Assembly: GCF_022539505.1 (NCBI RefSeq)
Contig: NC_061510.1
Span: 94,814,292 to 94,878,291 of the forward strand
From: Lolium rigidum
Lineage: Eukaryota; Streptophyta; Magnoliopsida; Poales; Poaceae
DNA length: 64,000 nt
Direction: 5' to 3'
Made by a program: the position numbers and the translations under genes. Below are positions 34,431-44,581 of the stretch, piece after piece (the first letter of the stretch is position 1; the number at the start of each line of letters is the position of its first letter). The notes under the pieces were generated by a model. The model ran no database searches. It was not told the origin of the DNA and saw only the letters and a list, made by a program, of their open reading frames with translations.

Positions 34431-34438
34431 TATAAATA
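34431..34438 (+). promoter_or_regulatory. TATA box of the antisense gene
   Basis: TATAAATA, 313 bp before the ATG and outside the LTR. A GTAAGT donor at 34560 and a TTTTTTCTCCAG acceptor at 34743 suggest a leader intron (34560-34743) ending right at the ATG. Confidence 0.65.
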
Positions 34439-34743
34439 CCAGCCGTCGACCCCTTTACCCCTCATTCACCCCCTTCTCCCCTCTCTGCCGAGTGCCGCCC
34501 GTGATCTTCTCCTCCGCCGCGCCGGAACCTGCCGGAGTCGTCGCCGGAGCATCCCCGGAGTAAGTCCACCACCGCAGTGTTCTTCGTGTTCATAACTCCG
34601 GCGAGCCACCGCAACTCCGACCACCGCGCGCCATTACGGTAAACCTTCGAGCTCCACTTTCGCGCCGTAGTTGGTAGGGATGAACTTGGGGAAGACGATG
34701 TGGGATCCGACTAAGAAAATTTCCGCCAAACTTTTTTCTCCAG

Positions 34744-37700
34744 ATGTCTTCAACAACTCCGCCTCCGACCTCGGAACCGATCATGGCGACGCCAATCTCC
34801 TCCGCCCCTCCTCCCTTTGTTCCAATCAGGCTGGATCCTTCAAAGGATTCCGGCAAGGAGGCTGAGAGGACTACTGCTCACCCGGAGAAAACCTCCGGGG
34901 CGGGTCAAACGGAGCACCAGGCGGAAGAGGTCACGAAAAAGTCGAAAGCTCGGAAGCGAGACTCCGAAGCTAAAGGAAAATGGTGGCCTTGTACCACCAC
35001 TGAGATGGAGTTGAAGAACCTCGAGTCGGAGGGCTTTCTGCAACCCGGAAGCTGGAGGTCAGTTCCGAATGAGCTTGCTCCGGCTCCGAGGGACGATGAG
35101 ATGGTGCTGACGAAGGCGCTGGTGGAGCGCGGATTTTCATTTCCGCCTTCCGATTTCTTCCTGGAGATTCTGAAGACGTATGGGCTTCAGTCCCACAACA
35201 TTTCTCCAAACAGCGTGCTCGCCATCAGCAACCACGTCGCCCTCTGCGAAGGCCATCTCCGGGTAACCCCTGAGATTTCTCTGTTCCAACATTTTTTCTC
35301 TGTAAAGAAGATCCGGCAGTCCGGCGAACTCGCCACATGCGGATCCATCACTTTTATGCTCCGCCCGGGCCGCGTCTATCCCCCCACCGACCGCCACGAA
35401 TCTGCAAGGTACTGGTCCGGGGGTTTCTTCTATCTGAAGGACGTCTCCGACCCCGCGAGTGCGCGGAAACTTCCGGCTTTTAAGAACTGCCCCGCCAACG
35501 AGCTTCCGTCATGGACGCACTGCCCCCACTTCTCCGACTCGCCTCAGCTTACCCGCGCTGTCAGGCGGATCTGCAGGCTCACGGAAGAGGGACTGACGGG
35601 GAAGGACTTAACCCTTTCCTGGTTCACCAAGCGGATCCAGCCGCTACAACACAGGGACCGCTTGATGTTTGAATACACAGGGCGCGACGACCCGATGCGC
35701 GTCACCAAAGATAATCTTTCCGCTGACGCCCTCGACAAGAGGATCCGGGTCCTCATCAAGATCTCACGTGAACTCCATGTTCACGTATGTAACAAGGACA
35801 TCCATACAAATGGATCCGGAACCGCGGTACGTCGTCTTGACTTTGGTCTACTGTTCTTCAAACTTTTTCGTCTAAGTGTTTAACTTTGCATTAGCTCGAG
35901 GCGCTCGAGGAAACTGAACTCGGAACTCTCATCCGAGTCCCATCCACCGGTAACGCGGATCCGGAAGCCGCATCGGAGACCGAAGCTCCTGACGCCCCAC
36001 GCCCCGCTAAGAGGAAGAAGCCGGCTCCGTCCAGCCCCTATGCGAAACGCGCCCGCGACGTGCTCAGCATCGCGGCTACCCGGAAAGCGGAGGCGGAAAA
36101 GAAGCGCCTCTCGCTGATTAACACCAGCAACAAGGGGCAACCTGCCATCCAGCATTTCTTCAAACCTTCCGGGTGAGCGTTTACTTCCGAGATCCAAGTT
36201 CTGGTTTTTTCGCTCAAACTCGTACTTATGCTTTTATGTTTTTCCTGAAGTTCCGGAAACCAGCCTCCCAAGGCCCAAAGGGTCATCAAGAAGAAAGCCA
36301 AGCCATCTCCGGCTTCTTTCCCTATTACTCCTGAGGTTGAAATTCCGCCCAAGGCTTCCTCCGCCACCAAGCCGGATCCAAAGGATATCATCAACATTGA
36401 TGACCTTCCTGAAGATCCCGCTCATCATGGTGACTCCGCCAAGGGGAACTCCTCACCCGTTCCTCCGCCAGATCAACCAAGCTCCGCTTTCGCGGAGCCC
36501 ACTGAAGAAGAGCAGGAGCAAAAGGTTAAGCTCCTCCAAGCTACCAACGCGACCCGAGTCTTCCTCCAACCAACTCCGTCCCTCCAAAAACTGACCCTTG
36601 CACAACGTCACGCGGAAGTTTCCGCCATGCTTAACAAGGTATGGGGAAAACCGGAGGATGAGGTGGGTTATCTCGCCGAGCTGGAAGACAGCCTGAAGGA
36701 ATTTTTCGCCGAGCACAAGGAAGTGCGGCAGGTAACAACTAGCCCCCAAGCATTGGGTGATATAGTTCCGTTTAACGTGTATTATCCGATGCTTTCCCAG
36801 AATGTACTTTAGGCGGAAATGTAAAATTTTTATACCTCAGACTGAATTCCTCGCTAGCCCCCAAGATTTTACATATCCGGCTAACACCTTGCTGCTTCGC
36901 AGACCACGCGGAAATTGCACGAAGATCTGCGCATTCACGTGCTGGAGCAAATCTCGGAGATCGAGGGGCTGCGCCAGAATGCGGAAAACAGCCAAAAGGC
37001 TATCCAGCTGCTTGAGACCCGCCTTCAAGGTACAAAATCCGGGTCTTTACCTTTTTTGTTGACATAGTTGTTCAAGATGCATAATATGTGCAATTTTCTG
37101 CCTTCAGAAGAAACTGCCAAGCACTCCTCGTTTGATGAGCTTGCCGCCAAAGTCAAGGTGCTTGAGGCGGAAAACGAGTCTCTCAAAACCTTCATTCAAG
37201 AATCCTCTAGCAAGGAGACTGAGGCGAGGAAAGAGCTCTCCGAGAAGCATGCCCGAGACAAGGCGGAACTGATTGAGAAATTGGAGAAAAGCCAGGGCCG
37301 TGTGATCTCCGTGATATCCAAGAACAGAGTTCTTGAGGAGGAGGCGGAGGCTATTGACAAACTTATCTTCCGTAAGCATTTTTCCGCGTTGTTGCTCCGA
37401 CTATCTTGTATGATTCCTCTCTAACGGAACTTAACCGCTATCTTCCATAGCAAGCCTTGGCTTTGAATGGACAAAGGAGTCAAACCTTACAAGGACGGAA
37501 GCATACGATGAAGCGCGGAGATCAATTGACGCGTTATTTGAAGCCTATCGCGGAATCGCCACGGCTCTGTCTCTGAAGAAGGCCAAAACCACAGTCATCG
37601 ATACGATGACCAAACTTATGGGACTGGTGCCGGATTTCATCAAGGACTGGCAGAAGTCTTCAGCACGCGGAGTCGCCTCCCTAGTCTTGGCCACCTGCAA

Positions 37701-38028
37701 GGCTCACTTCCCCTCGCTCAACCTGGCGACTGTTGCACGCGGAGCCCCCAAGGGTTCCGATATGGGTGCCCTCCTCGCGGAAACCGAAGGCTATGAACAG
37801 CTGTTTGTCAGACGAGTGGATCACTCGTTCTGGTATAACAAGCACGATCTGCCCGAAGGATTTTCCGATGCTGAGGAAGAAGCAGGTGAGCCGGAGTATT
37901 ACGGAGAAGGATCCGGGTCAAGCGGCGAGCATTCTGGAGGGAACTCTGGTGACGGCTCCGAGGCCGGATCTGGTGACAGCGATGACGGCTCCACGTACCA
38001 GCAGTCGGAAGAGGAGGACTCCGAGTAG
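34744..38028 (+). CDS. Antisense gene of the Tat element: six-exon, 936-residue protein
   Basis: Exons 34744-35826, 35895-36172, 36251-36731, 36903-37029, 37108-37371 and 37451-38028; all introns are GT-AG and the sum is 937 codons with no internal stop. Residues about 95-330 resemble the domain called 'putative gypsy type transposon' (Transposase_28 type), with FPPSDFFLEILKTYGLQ and RYWSGGFFYLKD. Next come basic stretches (RPAKRKKP and RVIKKKAK, possible nuclear signals), a coiled coil in exon 5 (VKVLEAENESLKTF, ELIEKLEKSQ), and an acidic Ser/Gly-rich tail ending SEEEDSE. Its TATA box is at 34431 and a poly(A) signal at 38087. Known for Tat elements as an additional ORF of unknown role, perhaps regulating the element. 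Intact while gag-pol is broken. Confidence 0.82.
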
Positions 38029-38086
38029 AGTTCCTGCTTAAAACAATGAAGCAAGTTGCATCATTTTGGCCCCAGAGTGGGTTTGT

Positions 38087-38092
38087 AATAAA
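38087..38092 (+). terminator. Poly(A) signal of the antisense gene
   Basis: AATAAA 59 bp after the stop codon, in T-rich surroundings. Confidence 0.6.
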
Positions 38093-38615
38093 ACTTAAAT
38101 TCTTAAGTAGCTAGGAACGAAACGATTATGCATGGGGCGGAAACACTTATCCTGCTATCCGTTAAATATTATGTGCATGTTTCGTTTTATGTCGGAAAAG
38201 CAAGTGCTGACTTCGTTATTTTCCGGCTTGCCCGCTTGGCCTTCCACGAGCCGGAAAACCTTAGCCGGAAACGCTCGCCAGCGGCGACGAAGCCCAATGG
38301 CAATCCGTCAATAACCGCGGAAACAAGCCCCCAGGCGTCGGTGCCGGAAATCGCTACTAGGAATCCACGAGTTCGCAACAGACAACAACTTAATCAGAAA
38401 ACTTAAGCTTACGTCCTGAAGGACGATTTTTGAAAAATCACAACTTTTATACACGCCTAGGCGGAAAACATCCAGCTCTGCGGTTTTAGTCGGAAAAAAC
38501 ATACACGATCCAAAATGAACAAGTAAAGGAGGTAAAAGACTCAGAGAGTGAACCATAAGCTTTATTTCATTGATCATGTATAACTATTACAGGGTTTGTA
38601 ACTCGGAAAAATATG

Positions 38616-41600
38616 CTAAGTGTAGAAAGGACGTAGCTGTGCGATGTTCCAAGGGCGATCTGTTTCGTCGTATATGTCATCCGGATCCTCACGCTTGCGT
38701 TTCCGGCGCCAGTTAGCAGGTCTATCCCTCAGCTCGCGGAAATCGACAAGGTAGTACGATCCGTTATGAAGCACTTTGCTGATGACGAAGGGTCCTTCCC
38801 ATGGAGATTGCAGCTTATGGTCTTTCACCTGTCGAAGGCGGAGGACCGGAGTCTCCGGCCATGAAGGAGCGTTTCCGAACTCGACGACTGTGATAACGTC
38901 GGAGTTTCTGCTGGTAGATGGCGGAGCGCTGGTCAGCTAGGTTCCGAGCTTCTTCGATCAGGTCCACAGATAGTTGTCTGGCCTCGTCAGCTGTTTCTTC
39001 GTTATAGGCGGAAACTCGCGGTGAATCATGGATGATGTCGGAGGGAATCACGGCTTCGGATCCGTATACCAGGAAGAAAGGGGTAAACCCCGTTGACCTG
39101 TTAGGGGTAGTTCGCAAACTCCACAAGACAGCGTCTAGTTCGTCGGCCCAAGCTCCAGCTGCTCGTCGCAACGGTTCTTCAAGGCGTGGCTTAATTCCTG
39201 ATAATATTAGACCGTTAGCTCTTTCGACTTGACCATTGGATTGTGGGTGAGCCACAGATGCAAGGTCCAATCGAATCCCCATTGTCTCACAATAATCCTT
39301 CAATTCTCCCTGAGCGAAGTTTGTGCCATTATCCGTGATTATGCTCGTGTGGGATGCCGAATCTCATTACGAGGCTGATGACAAATTTTAGTGCCGTAGC
39401 ACCGTCGGCTTTTCTCACCGGCTTGGCCTCGATCCACTTGCTGAATTTATCAACGGCGACCGAGGAGGTATTCACAACCACCAGGAGATGATCGTTTTAA
39501 CTTACCAACCATATCGAGCCCCCGGATCGCAAATGGCCGGGTGATAGGTATGGTCTTCAGCTCTTGTGCTTGGAGCGTTTGGTTGAGTAGCGTAGTGCTT
39601 GGCAACCTCGGCAGGTCTTGACTATTTTGTCAGCATCTTCTTTACCTGTTAGCCAATAAAAGCCTAGCCGAAAAGCTTTTGCAACGAGTGACCTGGGAGC
39701 GGCATGGTGCCCGCAGTCCCCTGCGTGGATCTCTCTGAGGATTTCAATGCCATCTTGATTGGAGACGCATTTGAGAAACACCCTGTTGCGCTTCGTTTGT
39801 AGAGCTGTCCATCAACAATTGTGTAGGATCGTGCTCGTCGATGATCCGGCGCGCGAGGACCTCGTCCTTCGGCAACTTCTGATCGATGAGGTAGTCCAGG
39901 AAAGGCTGTGTCCAAGCCGGAATGGTAGCCAATACCTCTTTAGCCGGAGACACTGCCACTTCTGGGTTTTCCGGGTTAGCGCCCTTCACCGAGGGTATCC
40001 GGAGATGCTCTAGGAAGATTCCAGGCGGAATTGGCTTTCTGCCGGATCCGAGCTTGGATAGCATATCAGCCGCTGTATTGTCGTCTCTTCTGACGTACTT
40101 GACTTCGTATCCGAGGAAGCTCTTGGCGATCTCGTCAACTTCGTCTCTGTAGGCCGCCATGACGGAATTTCTGGCGTTCCAAGTTCCGGCTACTTGCTGG
40201 GCCACCAGGTCGGAATCTCCACAGCAGATGATGTGCTTGATCCCTATTTCCTTGGCGATGCGCGGTCCGGTGTAGTAGAGCCTCGTATTCCGCCATGTTA
40301 TTTGTAGCTTCGAAGTGGATCCGAGACGTCATTGCGGTTCTTCTCCGGTAGGGGATTTCGGGGTGACTCGGCTCCCGAGCCTTGATGCTTTGCTTGGATC
40401 CATCGAAGTGCATAACCCATGTTTCGGTTCCGGCTCTAGACTTGCATCCGGAGCTTCGTCCAATCCGCAACGAAGTCCGCCAAGACTTGGGATTTTACCG
40501 CGAGTCCTAGGCTTGTAGGCGATGTCGAAGGGGATAGTTCAATGCCCCATTTAGCCGTTCGTCCTGTTGCGTCGGCGTTGTTCGAGAATTGTTGACAGCG
40601 GAGCTTTGCTCACGACCGTTACTCGGGTGCTCTTGGAAGTAGTGTCTCGGCTTCCGGCTGCCTAGGGAAAACTCCATAAGCTAGCTTCGAAAGTGAGGGT
40701 ATCTTTGCTTTGACTCCGTCAGCACCTCGCTTATGTAGTAGACAGGTCTTTGGACGTCATATTCGTGACCTTCTTCCTTTCGCTCCACCACGATGACGAG
40801 GCTGATGACTTTGTTGGTAGCTGCCAGGTAAAGGAGCATTGGCTCTGACTCTGCTGGGGCTGCCAGGATGGGTGGGGAGGTAAGTATTTCCTTCAACCCT
40901 CGAAGAGCTGCGTCGGCTGCGTCGTCCCAGACAAATTTGTCTGTTTTCTTCAACAGCTTGTATAGAGGTAGCGCCTTCTCGCCAAGACGGCTAACAAAAC
41001 TACTGATTGCTGCGACACAACCGGTTAGCCGTTGCACATCTTTGAGACAAGTTGGCCGTTTGATACACGGGATTGCCTTGATCTTTTCGGGTTCACCTCA
41101 ATGCCTCTGTGAGAGACTATGAAGCCAAGGAGTTTTCCGGTCGGCACGCCAAAGACGCACTTCGGCGGATTCAACATCATCTTGTACCAGCGGAGGTTGT
41201 CGAAGGTTTACGTGAGGTCGCCGATCAAGTCGGATCCTTTCCGGGTCATGACCGCGATGTCGTCGACGTATGCGTGCACGTTCCGGCCAATTTGGTCCTT
41301 CGAGCACCGCCGCATCGTACGTTGGTAAGTAGCACCTGCATTTTTCAAACCAAAAGGCATAGTAACATAGCGGTAAGTACCAAACGGGGTTATGAATGAA
41401 GTCGCCTTTTGGTCGGATTCCTTCATCCGGATCCGATGATACCCGGAATACGCATCAAGAAAACACGAAGTTCCGCCCCTGCCGTCGAATCAATGACTTG
41501 GTCAATGCGCGGCAAGGGGAACGGATCCTTCGGGCAATGTTTGTTCAAGCCAGAGTAATCGATGCACATTCTTAGTATTTCAGTGTTCTTTTTGGGTACA

Positions 41601-43244
41601 AGGACGGGATTCGCGACCCAATCTGTGTGGATAACTTCTATTACAAAACCTGCTTCTAGTAACTTTGCTAGTTCCATTCCTATGGCGCGGTGCTTCTTGT
41701 CTCCAAAGCGTCGCATAGCTTGCTTCACTGGTTTAGCCCCCGGATTTATGTTGAGGTAGTCCCTTTCTTGGATCTGACGGTGGTGTCTTTGATGGTACGG
41801 GGATCGGATTTGGATGTTCCCTGGTTTTCCTTCTGCGTTCCGAGGATCCGGTTCGCGATTCGTCATCTCGATGGCGGTTCTCGCGGGCGTCCTTCTGCGC
41901 AGTGGAGACGCAATGCTCCGGGTTGGATTCCAACCTGCGCGAAGTGTCTGCCTTGCTTTGCTGTTGGACCGCTGAAGCGACGAGCGTGCGTAGGTAATTG
42001 ATGTCGATCTCCTCGTCTTTTTTCTTCAGGAGCTCTGCAGCTTTAGTCATATTATCCTTTGGGGTCGCGAGCGGCCGCTGTTCAGCAGGGGTTGCGAAGG
42101 CGATCTCGCGGGGAGGAATTGCTTCTCCGACTATTACCGTCGGCCTCCGCTCGTGCGTAGGTCATCTTCACCTCCCACTCCTGTCTCATGCCTTTGACAT
42201 GCTCGAGCGTTGCGGTGATTTCGCGGTCCTGTCTTTCAAAGCGATCCATGAGTCTGTGCAGCTTCTTCCCTCTCATCCAATATAGCAACTGCGGTGTTGG
42301 CAAACTTTTTGGCCGTGGCCAGCATCTCCTTTCTGGTGGCCTCTAAAGCCACCGGATCTGCAGCGTCATCAGGGGTTATTGGCTTGTTGAGGACATCAGA
42401 CTTCGCGACCAAATCCATGCGTGCTTGTGCCACTATCTCTTCAGGCGACAGGAGGCTCTCCGAGGACGGATCCTTACGGGGCCGCTCCCGCGACATCGGA
42501 GATCCGTGGTGTGATGGTTGTGGATCGGATTGAGCGCTTGCCTCTTCGACTCCGTTTTCTCCGATCGCTGCTACAGTCGCGAGGACCTGCCTTGGCTGGG
42601 CGGAGTCAACTTCAGGCTGGCCGCCGTATCCGAGTTCCGTCACCTTGCGATCAAACTCCGCAGTGTCCATGGACTGGGTGTCTCCGGAGATTGGGCTTAA
42701 ATTTCCCAAAATCGACTCTTCCGCCGGAGTTTCGCTTTCTCCGACAGACCTCCCGCCGATCCGGAGCAGCGTTGTTTTCCGGGGCTTCGACCTGCTCGGG
42801 ACCAGCTCCGACTTCATGAGGGGCGGTTCCGGCGGTATGGGCCAAGAAGTGTACGAAGTGACACCTTTGCTTTTCTAACACCTGGGAGACCCAGGCGGAT
42901 CTGCATTGGTCTTCCACCGTTACTTCCTGCTCAGAGGCGGATTGGGTGGGTTTTGATTTTTTCAGATCTAAGGCGGAATCTTCGCTAGGAAGTTCCTGCG
43001 TCTCAGATCGGATCTTCGCAACTGCGTCCAGCTCGGCGGCGGTCGCGTCAGCGTTACTTACCAGTGGGTTTCTGTCGGAATCGACGGTTTCCCCGATGAA
43101 GATGTGTATGCCGCCAACTGGGACGATGGAGAGCTTGACGGGGTCGGTTTTAGCTGGAATCCAACACTCATCCGGAGGGACGATTGGCGGACTTCCGGCG
43201 TAAAGGACACGCCCCACGGCGATGGTGTCGTCGTAGCTTCCCAT
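38616..43244 (-). pseudogene. Broken gag-pol of the Tat element
   Basis: In minus-strand order: gag N-terminal part from MGSYDDTIAVGR (43244) through the LLKKKDEEIDINYLRTLVAS region (42050-41870); then directly the reverse transcriptase start (DYLNINPGAKPVKQ, about 41770), palm motif CIDYSGLNKHCPKDPFPLP, catalytic YVDD in NVHAYVDDIAVM (about 41265), RNase H (MHFDGS, then NNMAEYEALL, about 40420-40280), integrase zinc finger (H...C-x2-C in CRGCQALR, about 39610), integrase core (SNGQVERANG, about 39240) and a C-terminal LQSPWEGPFVI segment (38810). Frame changes separate nearly every piece. The gag core and protease are not seen; an internal deletion near 41770-41870 would explain this. Confidence 0.85.
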
Positions 43245-43283
43245 GGCGGAACCCTCCCGGTTCCGGCCTCCGGACGCCGCGAG

Positions 43284-43300
43284 CCCCACGGTGGGCGCCA
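43284..43300 (-). other. Primer-binding site of the Tat element
   Basis: TGGCGCCCACCGTGGGG on the minus strand, directly after the 5' LTR. It is the form commonly seen in Tat-type grass elements; the matching tRNA was not identified. Confidence 0.65.
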
Positions 43301-43302
43301 AC

Positions 43303-43858
43303 CGTCGTTGCCTAATCGACGGTACCCGGAGGAGGGATCCTCACGAGGGGAGAAGAAGTAGGGGCCATAGGGCGGAGTGCTCTCGGGACGGTGGTACGCG
43401 AGTTACCCGGCCTTCGAACACCCGCACGATGACGGGGCCTACCGCCGCTTGTCCGGAATTATCCGGGCGCTTTCGCGTTGTTACAATGAGTTGTGGTTGT
43501 GCCTCTAGGGCTCCCGAGATCCGGCTTATAAAGGCGCACGGATCTAGGGTTTACATGGAGAGTCCTAGCCGGATTACAGATAGCCTAACTACGGTACAAT
43601 ATCTTGCCGTGCACGTCACGGATCCGCCCTCCATGTACGTCGTACTGGATCCGGGTCCCTCATGGGCCTCCATGGATCCGGGTCACTCCTATGTCGGTAC
43701 GGATCCGGCTTACTGATCCTGGACTGGACTTCTTCCTTCATGATCAACAGCAACTGGGCCGCCCGATGGGCCACATGCCTCATCACCGTCTGTGGGCCAC
43801 CCGGGCTTGCCGGATCTAGGCACTGTCGATGGTACACCCATGAAGTATACCCACAACA
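43303..43858 (-). repeat. 5' LTR of the Tat-type element
   Basis: 556 bp, TGTTGTGGGTA to CAACGACG on the minus strand; the terminal CA has become CG. It differs from the 3' LTR mainly by one-base indels and changes at CAG/CTG sites. Confidence 0.93.
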
Positions 43859-44399
43859 CTAGGGCTGGACAAAAAGCTCGAAACTCGGCGAGTTAAATGA
43901 GTGCTCGGTTGCTCGACTCGTTTGAACTCGGCTCGTTTTGTTAACGAGCCGAGCTGAGCAGCAGTTTTTGCTCGTTAAGATTAACGAGCTAAACAATCGA
44001 GCCGACTATGTTCGTGAGCTACTCGTTAAGATCGGTAACAAGCTAGGCTTCACCAGTTTTGACTGCGAGTCACTTTAGTTATCTCAAATATTTGGCAGAA
44101 AGGGGCCAAGCAAAATAGTGCTCTTTAACCATGCTTGAAACTCCTATAGTAGGATCTAAAAACCTATGCTTCCGCTCTTCCGCACCAGGAAATGCACACA
44201 TGTTTTCTTTGCATTGCATCCTTAATGATCCTTAACGAGCTGCTCGCGAGCGCTCGTAGGAACATAACGAGTCGAGCCTAACAATGATTTCAGCTCGTTA
44301 TTCTTAACAAGCTTAACGATTCGAGCCTTAACGATCACGAGCTTAACGAGCCAAGTCTTAACGATCCGAGCAGCTCGTTAGTCCACCCCTAATGATGAC

Positions 44400-44581
44400 G
44401 TACGTGTGTGCACTATTTTCTTTTGGAGGGGTCGTTTTTGGAGAAGAATTCGGATGTTGTCTTGATTGTGTTGGTCAGCTATTACAAGGAATAAATCACC
44501 CTAGTGAGACTTTTTTTGTAATATTTTTTTGTTATATGCATCGGTATTGCTATTACGGTACTGCCAATGTTACCGAAGTTA
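44400..44581. other. Short unassigned spacer
   Basis: Between the hAT MITE target copy and the Harbinger element; ends in the TTA target copy (44579-44581). Confidence 0.6.

Larger units (their letters stand above)
33448..43858 (-). mobile_element. Ty3/gypsy LTR retrotransposon, Tat type, 10.4 kb, with antisense gene
   Basis: LTRs at 33448-34010 and 43303-43858; CTAGG duplicated at 33443-33447 and 43859-43863. Order of pol domains on the minus strand is reverse transcriptase, RNase H, integrase, which defines Ty3/gypsy. A long plus-strand gene lies between integrase and the 3' LTR, as described for Tat-lineage elements of grasses. gag-pol is broken by many frameshifts, and the central gag and protease appear deleted, so the copy is not autonomous. 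Confidence 0.93.
33444..44391. mobile_element. hAT-type MITE (532 bp) split after its fourth base by a gypsy element
   Basis: Left four bases TAGG at 33444-33447, the remainder 43864-44391. Joined ends are TAGGGCTGGAC and the inverse of TAGGGGTGGAC. The 8-bp duplication ATGATGAC is at 33436-33443 and 44392-44399, now 10.9 kb apart. The interior is made of CTCGTTAA/TTAACGAG-type words that pair across the element. No transposase. Confidence 0.92.
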
